This document shows, one piece after another, positions 17,962 through 27,441 of a stretch of DNA of 64,000 bases. A program made the translations under genes and the position numbers. The stretch's first letter is position 1; every line of letters begins with the position of its first letter. Source of the stretch: an uncultured Sporosarcina sp. (GTDB lineage Bacteria; Bacillota; Bacilli; Bacillales_A; Planococcaceae); the NCBI GenBank assembly GCA_947644645.1, contig CANSAF010000008.1:1-64000 (forward strand), given 5' to 3'. Below the pieces are notes generated by a model. That model was not told where the DNA came from. It did no database searches and saw only the letters and a list, made by a program, of their open reading frames with translations.

Positions 17962-18766
17962 TGCGCTTAGCCCCTTCCTTTTGACTTGTCAACAACATGA
18001 TTATGAACATAAACAAAATTAAGAATACAGCAATCGTTGAGCCCATGCCCCAATTTTGTGTGACGAGAAATTGTTGTTCAATGGCTGTTCCAAGTGTAAT
18101 GACTTTATTGCCCGCAATTAGCCTTGTAATCATAAAGAGAGAAAGGGCGGGAATAAAGACGACTTGAATGCCTGATTTGACACCGTTCATCGTCAAAGGA
18201 AAAATGACTTTTGTAAATGTTGTCCATTGTGTTGCGCCGAGATCACGCGCCGCATCGATGAGTGCTGGATTGAGTTTATCGAGCGCATTAAAAATCGGTA
18301 AAATCATGAAAGGAATAAAAATATAAACAGAAACGAATACGAAACTAAAATTCGTAAATAATAATTGTTGTTTCTCAAGTCCTGTTAACTCTAAAAAAGC
18401 ATTAATGGGACCATATAAGCCTAATAAACCGATAAAAGCATATGTTTTTAATAATAAATTAATCCAAGAAGGAATAATAATTAAGAGTAACCATAATTGC
18501 TTATGCTTTGTTTTTGTTAAAAAATAGGCAGTCGGGTAAGAAATTAAAAGCGAAAAAAACGTAATTAAAAATGCATACCAAAATGAACTTAAAGTGAGTT
18601 TAAAGTATGTCGAAGTGAAAAAGTTAACGTAATTTCCTAATGTAAAATTCCCCGATAAATCAAAAAAAGAATAATAGACGATGAGTAAAATCGGTGCAAT
18701 GACAAACAAGAGCAACCAACCGAAATACGGAATCGAATGGAGAGGGCGCAGTAATTTATGATTCAT
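17948..18766 (-). CDS. potB: PotB, polyamine ABC transporter permease
   Basis: Permease partner of PotC, 272 residues, with an EAA loop [20 protein letters not shown] at about residue 175. Two in-frame starts are possible: 18781 and 18766. The latter is preferred because GAGGT lies eight nt upstream and the protein then begins [15 protein letters not shown]. Either start overlaps the end of potA, indicating coupled translation. Confidence 0.92.
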   Translation of the reverse strand: MNHKLLRPLHSIPYFGWLLLFVIAPILLIVYYSFFDLSGNFTLGNYVNFFTSTYFKLTLSSFWYAFLITFFSLLISYPTAYFLTKTKHKQLWLLLIIIPSWINLLLKTYAFIGLLGLYGPINAFLELTGLEKQQLLFTNFSFVFVSVYIFIPFMILPIFNALDKLNPALIDAARDLGATQWTTFTKVIFPLTMNGVKSGIQVVFIPALSLFMITRLIAGNKVITLGTAIEQQFLVTQNWGMGSTIAVFLILFMFIIMLLTSQKEGAKRNEKN

Positions 18767-19862
18767 CGGCAGCGACCTCATAAGCCTCTAGTCTTGCATC
18801 AAATTCTTCTTCTGTTTCATTTAAACGCATAACGTGAATGTCTTCAGGTTCGAAATCAAGACCAATTTGGCTTCCAACATCCGCTTTTTTTGTAGAATGC
18901 ACGAGCCACTCATTACCGTCCTTGTCATAAGTAGATAATTCATAATGAACACCGCGGAATAATTGTGTATCTACAGTCACATTCAATTTACCATGTCCCG
19001 CAGCTGTCAATACAAGATCTTCTGGGCGAATGACGATGTCGACTTTTTCATTTGGATTCAAACCTTGGTCAACACATTCAAATGTTTTACCTGTAAACTG
19101 GACGACATAATCTTCTAACATAACACCCGGAACGATATTCGATTCTCCGATAAAATCTGCAACGAAACGGTTAATCGGTTCGTCATAAATATCGATTGGT
19201 GAGCCAGATTGTTGAATTTCTCCGCCGTGCATCACGAATATTTCATCGGACATCGCTAGTGCTTCTTCTTGGTCATGTGTGACGAAAACAAAAGTTTTAC
19301 CAAGTCTTTGTTGTAATTCTCTTAACTCATATTGCATTTCTGTACGTAATTTTAAATCAAGTGCTGAGAGTGGTTCGTCGAGTAAAATCACGTCTGGATC
19401 ATTCACAATTGCCCGTGCAATCGCCACGCGTTGTCGTTGACCGCCAGACATTTCAGAAATTTCTCTGCTGCCATACCCTTCAAGATTGACGAATTTTAAC
19501 GCTTCTTCCACACGGCGTTTCATTTCATCTTTCTTTACTTTTTTCAAGCGCAGTCCAAAAGCGATGTTTTCAAAGACATTTAAATGAGGGAATAATGCAT
19601 AGTCTTGAAAGACCGTATTTACTTTTCGCTCATTTGCAGGTAGTTCATTAATTTTTTTATCATTAAAATAAATGGCGCCTTCCGTCGGTTCGATAAATCC
19701 AGCGATTAAACGTAAAATGGTCGTTTTACCGCAACCAGATGGTCCGAGTAATGTATAAAATTTTCCTCTTACCATTTCAAAAGAAACATCATTTAAAATG
19801 GTCGTTTCAGCATCATATTTTTTCGTCACACGCTCAAAGCGAATGATTGGTTTATTTTCCAT
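18756..19862 (-). CDS. potA: PotA, polyamine ABC transporter ATPase
   Basis: ATP-binding subunit of 368 residues that energises the PotBC channel. It has the Walker [10 protein letters not shown] (about residues 39-47), Q-loop [13 protein letters not shown], signature [14 protein letters not shown] (about 138-151), Walker [13 protein letters not shown] and switch [10 protein letters not shown], followed by a TOBE regulatory domain from about residue 280. It is the first gene of potABCD, preceded by a sigma-A promoter and a leader hairpin. The alternative substrate class (iron or sulfate) is unlikely given PotD. Confidence 0.94.
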   Translation of the reverse strand: MENKPIIRFERVTKKYDAETTILNDVSFEMVRGKFYTLLGPSGCGKTTILRLIAGFIEPTEGAIYFNDKKINELPANERKVNTVFQDYALFPHLNVFENIAFGLRLKKVKKDEMKRRVEEALKFVNLEGYGSREISEMSGGQRQRVAIARAIVNDPDVILLDEPLSALDLKLRTEMQYELRELQQRLGKTFVFVTHDQEEALAMSDEIFVMHGGEIQQSGSPIDIYDEPINRFVADFIGESNIVPGVMLEDYVVQFTGKTFECVDQGLNPNEKVDIVIRPEDLVLTAAGHGKLNVTVDTQLFRGVHYELSTYDKDGNEWLVHSTKKADVGSQIGLDFEPEDIHVMRLNETEEEFDARLEAYEVAADES

Positions 19863-19908
19863 TTCTTAGCCCCTTTATCAAGTTAAAGTTTCACTTCATC
19901 ATTCAATA

Positions 19909-19953
19909 AGGGCTCTCTAGAATGTCTAAAACACTGACTTTCCGGATAGCCCC
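19909..19953 (-). promoter_or_regulatory. Leader hairpin of potABCD
   Basis: On the minus strand, GGGGCTATCCGGAAAGTC pairs with GACATTCTAGAGAGCCC between the promoter and potA. The run after it (TTATTG) is too weak for a clear terminator, so it may be a degenerate attenuator or a stability element. Confidence 0.55.
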
Positions 19954-19974
19954 TACACGAAGAAGTTTCACTTT

Positions 19975-20002
19975 ATTATACGAAAACTTTATGGAAAATC
20001 AA
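19975..20002 (-). promoter_or_regulatory. Sigma-A promoter of potABCD
   Basis: Minus-strand TTGATT (20002-19997) and TATAAT (19980-19975) are separated by 16 nt, about 110 nt before potA. Confidence 0.75.
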
Positions 20003-20110
20003 ACTTAAATTTCTTGAAATCGAAATTATTTTCTAATCGAGAATAAAAGGAGTATAATTAAAAAATAGCGAATAAAAATTACTCAATAAGATGGTATAGG
20101 AGGCGATGAA

Positions 20111-20443
20111 TTGGGTAAGAAAAAGATTTTTTATTTAGATCCAGATGAACGAAAATGGACAATGGAAGATTTAGGTTTAAGCTGGGGCACTTATCCTTCT
20201 AACGAGGTAAAACAAGAATCGGTTGATGGGCTTTATTTGATGAAAGATGGTATGTTTTTAAAATTGAATGAGCTTGAAAGTCGATGTCATGTATGCTTAG
20301 AGCCGCTTGCTTATCATGATGAATTTGATGCACAATTTTGTGCGGTTTGTGATGAGTGGCGTGAAGAAGCTTGTAGTGATCCGACTTGTGATTATTGTTT
20401 TACAAGACCTCAAAAACCATCTGATTATAAAGGCGAGATTTAA
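20111..20443 (+). CDS. Cysteine-rich (zinc-ribbon-like) protein, function unknown
   Basis: A 110-residue protein starting at TTG 20111 with TAGGAGG seven nt upstream. The C-terminal half has a dense Cys pattern: CHVC (about residues 57-60), CAVC (about 77-80), then a Cys pair in ACSDPTCDYC (about 87-96), which could bind one or two zinc ions. The N-terminal half carries YLDPDERKWTMEDLGLSWG. I do not recognise a named family. It ends 51 nt before ktrC and could share its transcript. Confidence 0.78.
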   Translation: MGKKKIFYLDPDERKWTMEDLGLSWGTYPSNEVKQESVDGLYLMKDGMFLKLNELESRCHVCLEPLAYHDEFDAQFCAVCDEWREEACSDPTCDYCFTRPQKPSDYKGEI

Positions 20444-20494
20444 TATTTGAATGAAATAAGATAAATAGAAGATTTTGAGAGGGGGATGTTCACG

Positions 20495-21154
20495 ATGAAA
20501 AGAGAATTTGTTGTCATTGGACTCGGTCGATTTGGGGGAAGCATTGTATCTGAATTAATCGAATTAGATGCCGATGTCATGGCGGTCGATATTGACCCAG
20601 GATTGATTGAGGATTATGCGGATATTGCAACACAAGCAGTGGTCGCAGATTCAACGGATGAGACAGCGTTAAGATCCCTCGGTATCCATAACGTCGAGCA
20701 TGTCATTGTTGCGATTGGAGAAAATATTCAAGCGAGTATTTTAACGACGCTAATTTTAAAAGAATTAGGCGTACCGAAACTGACGGTCAAAGCGCAAAAT
20801 GATCATCATGAAAAAGTACTTAGGAAAGTCGGTGCGGATAAAGTTGTTCGCCCCGAACGAGATATGGGCATTCGAGTTGCGAATAATGTTGTGTCGAATA
20901 ATATTATCGATTACTTAGAGTTATCGGAAGAACACTCAATTGCAGAACTTCATGTGAGCGGAAGAATTGCAGGACATACATTGATAGATTTAGATATTCG
21001 CGCACAATATGGCATTAACATTGTTGCAATTAAACGTAAAGGAACAATTCAAGTATCCCCACAAGCGGATGAAATGATAGAAAAAGACGATGTGTTAATC
21101 GTCATTGGTTCCGATTTAGATATTCATAACTTTGAAAAGAAGTTGTTCCACTAA
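20495..21154 (+). CDS. ktrC: KtrC, cytoplasmic RCK subunit of Ktr K+ transporter
   Basis: Regulatory ring-forming protein of 219 residues (B. subtilis KtrC 221). The RCK_N Rossmann motif VIGLGRFGGSI is at residues about 6-16, and the RCK_C domain (about 135-219), the site that binds c-di-AMP in KtrA/KtrC proteins, follows. The start at 20495 has GAGGGGG nine nt upstream; the in-frame ATG at 20486 abuts that site. The channel partner KtrD is encoded at 4688. KtrA is the alternative assignment; placement next to rnjA supports KtrC. Confidence 0.92.
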   Translation: MKREFVVIGLGRFGGSIVSELIELDADVMAVDIDPGLIEDYADIATQAVVADSTDETALRSLGIHNVEHVIVAIGENIQASILTTLILKELGVPKLTVKAQNDHHEKVLRKVGADKVVRPERDMGIRVANNVVSNNIIDYLELSEEHSIAELHVSGRIAGHTLIDLDIRAQYGINIVAIKRKGTIQVSPQADEMIEKDDVLIVIGSDLDIHNFEKKLFH

Positions 21155-21157
21155 CAG

Positions 21158-21205
21158 GGAAGCTGTACGGAAGGTTTTAGGGCTTGACCTTCCGTACAGC
21201 TTCTC
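21158..21205 (+). terminator. Hairpin after ktrC
   Basis: A perfect stem GAAGCTGTACGGAAGGT/ACCTTCCGTACAGCTTC follows the stop. It lacks a strong T-run, so termination may be inefficient. Confidence 0.75.
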
Positions 21206-21337
21206 GGTGCTTATTGGGGCAGGGGATGCGTTCCGCTGCTTTTTTTGTATGTAATTTTAATGGGTGGGGGTTTTTGAATGTGGTTTTGGGGAGTTTGTCG
21301 TCGTGATTTATCTAAATCCGCCATAAAGTCTAGAAAC

Positions 21338-21393
21338 CAAAAAAAGCGAGGCACAAGGAAAAAGTCTTTAGACTTTTTCTTTGCAGCCTCCCT
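21338..21393 (-). terminator. Terminator of rnjA
   Basis: On the minus strand, GAGGCTGCAAAGAAAAAGTC pairs with GACTTTTTCCTTGTGCCTC followed by GCTTTTTTTGG. Confidence 0.9.
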
Positions 21394-21396
21394 CTG

Positions 21397-23064
21397 TTAG
21401 ACCTCCAGAATGACTGGAAGAATCATTGGTTTACGCTCTGTTTTATCGAATAAATAAGGACCTAGTACATCGATTGCTTCTGTTTTTAAAGTAGAAGGTT
21501 GGATTGTTGACTTTGCCATCTTTTGGTGTAAATGTTTCGTTAGCATTTTTTGTGCTTCTTGAATCATTTCACCAGACTCACGCATATAAACGAAACCACG
21601 TGAAATGATATCTGGTCCGGATACGATGCGATTTTTCTTCTTGTCGATTGTTGCAACAACAATCACAAGCCCATCTTCTGAAAGCATTTTACGATCACGT
21701 AAAACGACATTTCCGATATCTCCAATACCGCTACCGTCAATATACACATCACCTGAAGGAATACGACCTGCTTTTCTTGCGCTATTTTCAGTTAATGCAA
21801 GAACGTCTCCGTTGCCTAAAACAAATGTATTTTCTTCTGGTACATCACAACTTACAGCTAGTTCCGTATGCATTTTCATCATGCGATATTCGCCGTGAAT
21901 AGGCATGAAATACTTAGGTTTCATGAGTCGAAGCATGAGTTTTTGTTCTTCTTGAGAACCATGCCCAGACGTATGAATATTGTCTAAAGATCCGTGTAAA
22001 ACTTCAGCACCTGCGCGGAACAAAGCGTTAATTGTTTTATTAATGCTTAATGTGTTTCCTGGAATTGGTGAAGATGAGAAAATCACTGTATCACCAGGAT
22101 GGATTTGAACTTGACGATGTGTCCCGTTCGCAATACGCGAAAGAGCTGCCATCGGTTCACCTTGACTTCCTGTACAAAGAATCATGACCTCACTTGCTTG
22201 TAAACTATTTAAAGCGCGTGTATCGACAAATAATTCTTGAGGCGCATCGATGTAGCCAAGTTCTCGACCAATTCGAATCGCATTATCCATACTGCGTCCG
22301 AAAACGGCGATTTTACGATTATGCGTTTTCGCTGCGTCAATTACTTGTTGCAGTCGGTGAATATTAGACGCAAATGTTGCGAAAATAATTCGTCCATCTA
22401 CTTTTCTGAAAATCTCATTTAAACTATCGCCAACTTTACGTTCTGAAAGCGTGAAATTCGGGACTTCAGCATTCGTACTATCTGATAATAAACAAAGTAC
22501 ACCTTCGCCACCAATTTTCGCCATTTTCGTTAAGTTAGCAGGTTCACCAACCGGTGTGAAGTCGAATTTGAAGTCACCTGTATGCACGATATTTCCAGAA
22601 GGTGTTTTAACAACGACACCGAAAGCATCTGGAATACTATGTGCTGTTTTATAAAACGTAACAGATGTTTTTCTAAATTTAATGACATCATCTTCATCAA
22701 TTGGAATCATTTTCGTTGAACGTAATAGACCATGTTCTTCCAATTTATTGCGCAGTAATCCAAGCGCAAGTTTCCCACCATAAACAGGGATATTCACTTT
22801 GCGAAGTAAGTAAGGAATTCCGCCGATATGATCTTCATGACCATGGGTGATGAAAAGTCCTTTAATCTTATCTTCATTTCTTTCTAAATAAGAATAATCA
22901 GGAATGACATAATCGATTCCTAATAAATCATCTTCTGGAAATTTAATACCCGCGTCAATTAAAATGATTTCATCTTGAAATTGAACTGCATACGTATTTT
23001 TTCCGATTTCGCCTAGTCCGCCTAGAGCGAAAACGCCAGTTTCATTGTTTTTGATAACATTCAT
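21397..23064 (-). CDS. rnjA: Ribonuclease J1
   Basis: Beta-CASP metallo-beta-lactamase RNase of 555 residues, the main 5'-3' exonuclease/endonuclease of the Bacillus degradosome. The metal-binding motif HGHEDHIGG is at about residues 75-83, followed by [15 protein letters not shown] (about 192-198), the beta-CASP block and the late MPIHGEYR (His about 390). The four-nt gap to rpoY shows the conserved rpoY-rnjA operon. RNase J2 is the alternative, but gene order identifies J1. Confidence 0.96.
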   Translation of the reverse strand: MNVIKNNETGVFALGGLGEIGKNTYAVQFQDEIILIDAGIKFPEDDLLGIDYVIPDYSYLERNEDKIKGLFITHGHEDHIGGIPYLLRKVNIPVYGGKLALGLLRNKLEEHGLLRSTKMIPIDEDDVIKFRKTSVTFYKTAHSIPDAFGVVVKTPSGNIVHTGDFKFDFTPVGEPANLTKMAKIGGEGVLCLLSDSTNAEVPNFTLSERKVGDSLNEIFRKVDGRIIFATFASNIHRLQQVIDAAKTHNRKIAVFGRSMDNAIRIGRELGYIDAPQELFVDTRALNSLQASEVMILCTGSQGEPMAALSRIANGTHRQVQIHPGDTVIFSSSPIPGNTLSINKTINALFRAGAEVLHGSLDNIHTSGHGSQEEQKLMLRLMKPKYFMPIHGEYRMMKMHTELAVSCDVPEENTFVLGNGDVLALTENSARKAGRIPSGDVYIDGSGIGDIGNVVLRDRKMLSEDGLVIVVATIDKKKNRIVSGPDIISRGFVYMRESGEMIQEAQKMLTKHLHQKMAKSTIQPSTLKTEAIDVLGPYLFDKTERKPMILPVILEV

Positions 23065-23067
23065 GTT

Positions 23068-23277
23068 TTAAACCTGCACAAGCTCGAAATGTTCAGAAGC
23101 TTGTTCATGTTCAAGATGTTTGCCCTCTAATAATTGGATGTATTCGATATTCAAATTACGCCCTTTTAAAAATTGGCGAACAGCTCGCTCAGATTCTGCT
23201 TCAATGAACATGCTTTTTGTATTTTCGCGGACTGGTACTTCTAGCACGTTTTCTTGGTAATAAACTTTGTAAATCAT
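23068..23277 (-). CDS. rpoY: RpoY, RNA polymerase epsilon subunit (YkzG)
   Basis: Small RNAP-associated protein of 69 residues beginning MIYKVYYQENVLEVPVREN, the family N-terminus. The start at 23277 has AAGGAG eight nt upstream; an in-frame ATG at 23304 has none and would add nine residues not seen in the family. It immediately precedes rnjA, as across Bacillales. Confidence 0.94.
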   Translation of the reverse strand: MIYKVYYQENVLEVPVRENTKSMFIEAESERAVRQFLKGRNLNIEYIQLLEGKHLEHEQASEHFELVQV

Positions 23278-23351
23278 TTTATGCTCTCCTTTTTTTACGT
23301 TCATTTTTAATCATGCTCCATTCATTATATATTATCATGTCATATCGGTAA

Positions 23352-23392
23352 AATAAAGAAAAGCCGACCAAATATTATGGCCGGCTGAGAAA
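23352..23392 (-). terminator. Terminator of the 23-codon gene
   Basis: On the minus strand, AGCCGGCC pairs with GGTCGGCT followed by TTTCTTTATTTT. Confidence 0.88.
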
Positions 23393-23393
23393 G

Positions 23394-23465
23394 TCATGCA
23401 ATTTTCTTTTTTCCGAGGATGCCATTCAGTCGTTTCAACACTTTGCGTTTGAGACGTTTATACAT
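23394..23465 (-). CDS. 23-residue highly basic peptide, function unknown
   Basis: A complete small ORF of 23 codons reading MYKRLKRKVLKRLNGILG followed by KKKIA. It has seven Lys, three Arg and no acidic residues. Support for expression: a consensus sigma-A promoter immediately upstream, the ribosome site AAGGAGGG seven nt before the ATG, and a terminator two nt downstream of the stop, making a transcript of about 125-130 nt. It lies between rpoY and def, on the same strand. I do not recognise it. It could be a real small protein, a leader fragment or part of a small RNA. Confidence 0.7.
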   Translation of the reverse strand: MYKRLKRKVLKRLNGILGKKKIA

Positions 23466-23486
23466 GGCCTATCCCTCCTTAAGAAA

Positions 23487-23515
23487 ATTATACCGTATTC
23501 AGACTCTTTTGTCAA
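23487..23515 (-). promoter_or_regulatory. Perfect-consensus sigma-A promoter of the 23-codon gene
   Basis: Minus-strand TTGACA (23515-23510) and TATAAT (23492-23487) are separated by exactly 17 nt. Predicted transcription starts near 23480, next to the ribosome site. Confidence 0.9.
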
Positions 23516-23532
23516 GTTGGTGGTTCGCGCGG

Positions 23533-24090
23533 TTATGCTCTTTCAAAAGGAACTGCATCCGGAATTGCTTGGAATGGACTGTCTTTTGAAATATGGTCGA
23601 AAAACATGATGCCATTTAAATGATCTAATTCATGTTGGAATGCGATTGCTGGAAGTCCTTTTAAACGTTTTTTAAATTCATTGCCATCTAAATCATAGGC
23701 TTTTACAGTAATGCGCGCGTAGCGTGGGACATATCCTTCAATATTTCGGTCGACAGATAGACAACCTTCGCCTGAAGTTAAATAAGTTTTTTCCACAGAA
23801 TGACTGACGATTTTAGGGTTAACTGCGATAAAACTAATTGTTTTTCCGTTATCTTCTGGAATGTGTAGCGCAAACATTTGAACAGAAGCATTGACCTGTG
23901 GTGCAGCTAATCCGATTCCAGGACGTAAACTATATTTTTCGGCAAGATCGGGTTCTTGGCTATTTTTAACATACTCCAGTAAATCTTCGCCTAATTTTCG
24001 CTCTTCATTTGAAAGTGGAAATGAGACTGGTTCTGCTTTTTTTCGTAGCGCTGGATGACCTTCGCGCACAATATCTTTCATTAAAATCAT
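23533..24090 (-). CDS. def: Peptide deformylase (DefB-type)
   Basis: Zn/Fe-dependent peptide deformylase, 185 residues, removing formyl groups from new proteins. All three motifs are present: GIGLAAPQV (motif 1, about residues 59-67), EGCLSV (motif 2, about 110-115, metal-binding Cys) and QHELDHLNG (motif 3, about 152-160, two His and catalytic Glu). The start at 24090 has AAAGGATG upstream and matches the DefB N-terminus (MILMKDIVREGHP). The position between rpoY/rnjA and ykyA-pdh matches B. subtilis defB (ykrB). Confidence 0.95.
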   Translation of the reverse strand: MILMKDIVREGHPALRKKAEPVSFPLSNEERKLGEDLLEYVKNSQEPDLAEKYSLRPGIGLAAPQVNASVQMFALHIPEDNGKTISFIAVNPKIVSHSVEKTYLTSGEGCLSVDRNIEGYVPRYARITVKAYDLDGNEFKKRLKGLPAIAFQHELDHLNGIMFFDHISKDSPFQAIPDAVPFERA

Positions 24091-24222
24091 TGTGAAACAT
24101 CCTTTCAATCTTCATATGTAGTATAAGTATAATCAAAGGTAGCATACGGTGAAAGGATTTTCTCTTCGGCTTGAACGGATTTTCAATAACAATTATAATT
24201 CGAGGTAATTGGAGGGGCTTGT

Positions 24223-24858
24223 ATGAGAAAAAAATTATTGGCAATTGCAGCGCTTAGTATAGCACTACTTACGGGTTGTTCAGACAATCAAACAATTGAA
24301 GATAAAGTCATTTCGGTACTTGGAGAAATGGCAGAGATTGAAAAGGATTTTGAAACGTTTCAAGGTGAATTAACGGAAATTGAGCAAACTGAACAACAAA
24401 TCTTTTTGGAAACGATGACACTCACGCAAAATCAAACAACTAAAATTAAAGAAAATGTTGAGAAATTAACAGAAACATTAGAAGAACGTGTACTCAAAAT
24501 AGATGCAGAAGCAGAGACGATGCAAAAAGCCAATGCATTGGTTGCAGATTTAAGTAAATTAGAAGAGGCAACGGAGTTTGAAAAGGAAGCCGTTGAAAAA
24601 GTGAAAGAAGCCACGAACCATCGTTATCAACTACATCATGTTTTTGTAGAAAACTATGCGCAATTTACAAATCTTCAACGTATATTATATGAAATGATTG
24701 TAGAAGTACCGATAGATGCAGCGAAATTGGATGAACAAGTCGAAGCGGTAAACAAGCAAAATCAATTAGTGATCCAGGCGGTAAAAGATTTTAATGAAGC
24801 GACGATTGTGTTAAATGAAACGAGAGATGAAGTGTTTACACAATTAAAAAAGGAATAA
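24223..24858 (+). CDS. ykyA: YkyA-family cell-wall lipoprotein
   Basis: Lipoprotein of 211 residues with signal peptide MRKKLLAIAALSIALLTGC and Cys19 as the lipidation site (LTGC). The mature part is almost wholly helical, rich in Glu, Gln and Lys heptads, consistent with an extended coiled-coil. It matches the YkyA family, described as putative cell-wall-binding lipoproteins. It precedes pdhA as in B. subtilis. Its role is unknown. Confidence 0.87.
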   Translation: MRKKLLAIAALSIALLTGCSDNQTIEDKVISVLGEMAEIEKDFETFQGELTEIEQTEQQIFLETMTLTQNQTTKIKENVEKLTETLEERVLKIDAEAETMQKANALVADLSKLEEATEFEKEAVEKVKEATNHRYQLHHVFVENYAQFTNLQRILYEMIVEVPIDAAKLDEQVEAVNKQNQLVIQAVKDFNEATIVLNETRDEVFTQLKKE

Positions 24859-24872
24859 TGGGAATAAAATTA

Positions 24873-24922
24873 AGGAAAACGGGTACGTTATTAAAGGCGT
24901 GCTCGTTTTTATTTTTCAACAT
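24873..24922 (+). terminator. Terminator after ykyA
   Basis: AACGGGTACG pairs with CGTGCTCGTT, with G-U pairs, followed by TTTATTTTT. Confidence 0.8.
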
Positions 24923-25055
24923 TAATTTACTAAAATATGATTGTAGTATATTTACTAGAATGATTAAATTCTATTATAATACAGAGTGGTTATTGTGGTA
25001 GTACAGTTTTGGGGGTTAGATAAATTCAAAGCTTTTTAAAGGAGGAGTAGAACTT

Positions 25056-25088
25056 ATGAGAACGCAACGTTTGACCTTTATAAGTTAG
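25056..25088 (+). CDS. Ten-codon upstream ORF in the pdhA leader
   Basis: AAAGGAGGAG sits nine nt before ATG 25056, giving the peptide MRTQRLTFIS and then TAG. The strong ribosome site with such a short frame, 83 nt before pdhA, suggests a leader peptide or a ribosome-loading element. There is no direct proof of translation. Confidence 0.5.
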   Translation: MRTQRLTFIS

Positions 25089-25144
25089 TTCAGTATACTT
25101 AGAAATGAATGGATTGTACTAATCATTACGAGAGTGATTCATAA

Positions 25145-26287
<1,143 letters not shown>

Positions 26288-26290
26288 CCG

Positions 26291-27268
26291 ATGGCACAAA
26301 TGACGATGATTCAAGCAATTAACGATGCGATGAAAACTGAGTTAAAAAATGATGAAAACGTTCTAGTCTTCGGTGAAGACGTTGGAAATAACGGCGGTGT
26401 CTTCAGAGCGACAGAAGGTTTACAAAAAGAATTCGGTGAAGACCGTGTATTCGATACACCATTAGCGGAGTCTGGAATTGGTGGACTGGCAATCGGTTTA
26501 TCTTTAACAGGTTACCGTTCAGTAATGGAAATCCAATTCTTTGGATTCGTTTATGAAGTAATGGACTCAATTAGTGGTCAATTAGCACGTATGCGTTTCA
26601 GAAGTGGTGGACGTTTTAACGCACCTGTAACGATTCGTTCACCATTCGGTGGCGGCGTTGCTACACCAGAAATGCACGCAGACAGCTTAGAAGGTTTAAT
26701 GGCAGCACAACCTGGTTTAACAGTTGTTGTTCCATCAACACCATATGATGCAAAAGGTCTTTTAATCTCGGCAATTCGTGATGAAAATCCTGTTGTATAT
26801 TTAGAGCATATGAAATTATACCGTTCATTCAGAGAAGAAGTTCCTGAAGAAGCATACACAATTCCATTAGGAAAAGCGGATGTGAAACGTGAAGGAACAG
26901 ATCTTTCAATCTTTACGTACGGTGCAATGGTTCACGAAAGCTTAAAAGCTGCTGAAGCATTGGAAAAAGAAGGGCATTCTGTAGAAGTTGTTGACTTGCG
27001 TACAGTTCACCCACTTGATATTGAAACGATTATTGCGTCTGTTGAAAAAACAAACCGTGCAATTGTTGTTCAAGAAGCACAAAAGCAAGCGGGAATTGCA
27101 GCGAACGTTGTAACAGAAATTACAGAGCGCGCGATTTTAAGCCTAGAAGCACCAGTACTTCGTGTAACTGCACCAGATACAATTTATCCATATGCACAAG
27201 GTGAGAATGCTTGGTTACCAAATGCAAATGATATTCAAGAAACAGCGAAAAAAGTATTAACGTTCTAA
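26291..27268 (+). CDS. pdhB: Pyruvate dehydrogenase E1 beta
   Basis: E1 beta subunit of 325 residues. [18 protein letters not shown] (about residues 23-40) and the transketolase pyrimidine-binding region are followed by the C-terminal domain [15 protein letters not shown] and [10 protein letters not shown]. It completes the alpha2-beta2 E1 that decarboxylates pyruvate and acetylates the E2 lipoyl groups. The AAGGAG site lies in the end of pdhA, suggesting coupling. Confidence 0.97.
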   Translation: MAQMTMIQAINDAMKTELKNDENVLVFGEDVGNNGGVFRATEGLQKEFGEDRVFDTPLAESGIGGLAIGLSLTGYRSVMEIQFFGFVYEVMDSISGQLARMRFRSGGRFNAPVTIRSPFGGGVATPEMHADSLEGLMAAQPGLTVVVPSTPYDAKGLLISAIRDENPVVYLEHMKLYRSFREEVPEEAYTIPLGKADVKREGTDLSIFTYGAMVHESLKAAEALEKEGHSVEVVDLRTVHPLDIETIIASVEKTNRAIVVQEAQKQAGIAANVVTEITERAILSLEAPVLRVTAPDTIYPYAQGENAWLPNANDIQETAKKVLTF

Positions 27269-27341
27269 TTTTAGGTGAAAATAACTTAGATGTAGAATCG
27301 TTTTAATTTAAATAGTTAAACGTCTAATTGGTTTAAATGAA

Positions 27342-27402
27342 GGCTTCGGCGGATATAAGAAAAGTCTAGCGTAGAATTTTATTCTCATGACGCCGAAGTA
27401 TT
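27342..27402 (+). promoter_or_regulatory. Long hairpin between pdhB and pdhC
   Basis: GCTTCGGCG at 27342-27351 pairs with CGCCGAAG near 27393-27400, and AGAAAAGTCTA/TAGAATTTTATTCT makes an inner stem. No T-run follows, so an RNA-processing or stability element is more likely than a terminator. The gap between pdhB and pdhC (173 nt) is the only sizeable one in the operon. Confidence 0.6.
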
Positions 27403-27441
27403 TTCAAATGAGCCGATAGAAAAAACAGGAGGGTGAATCAC

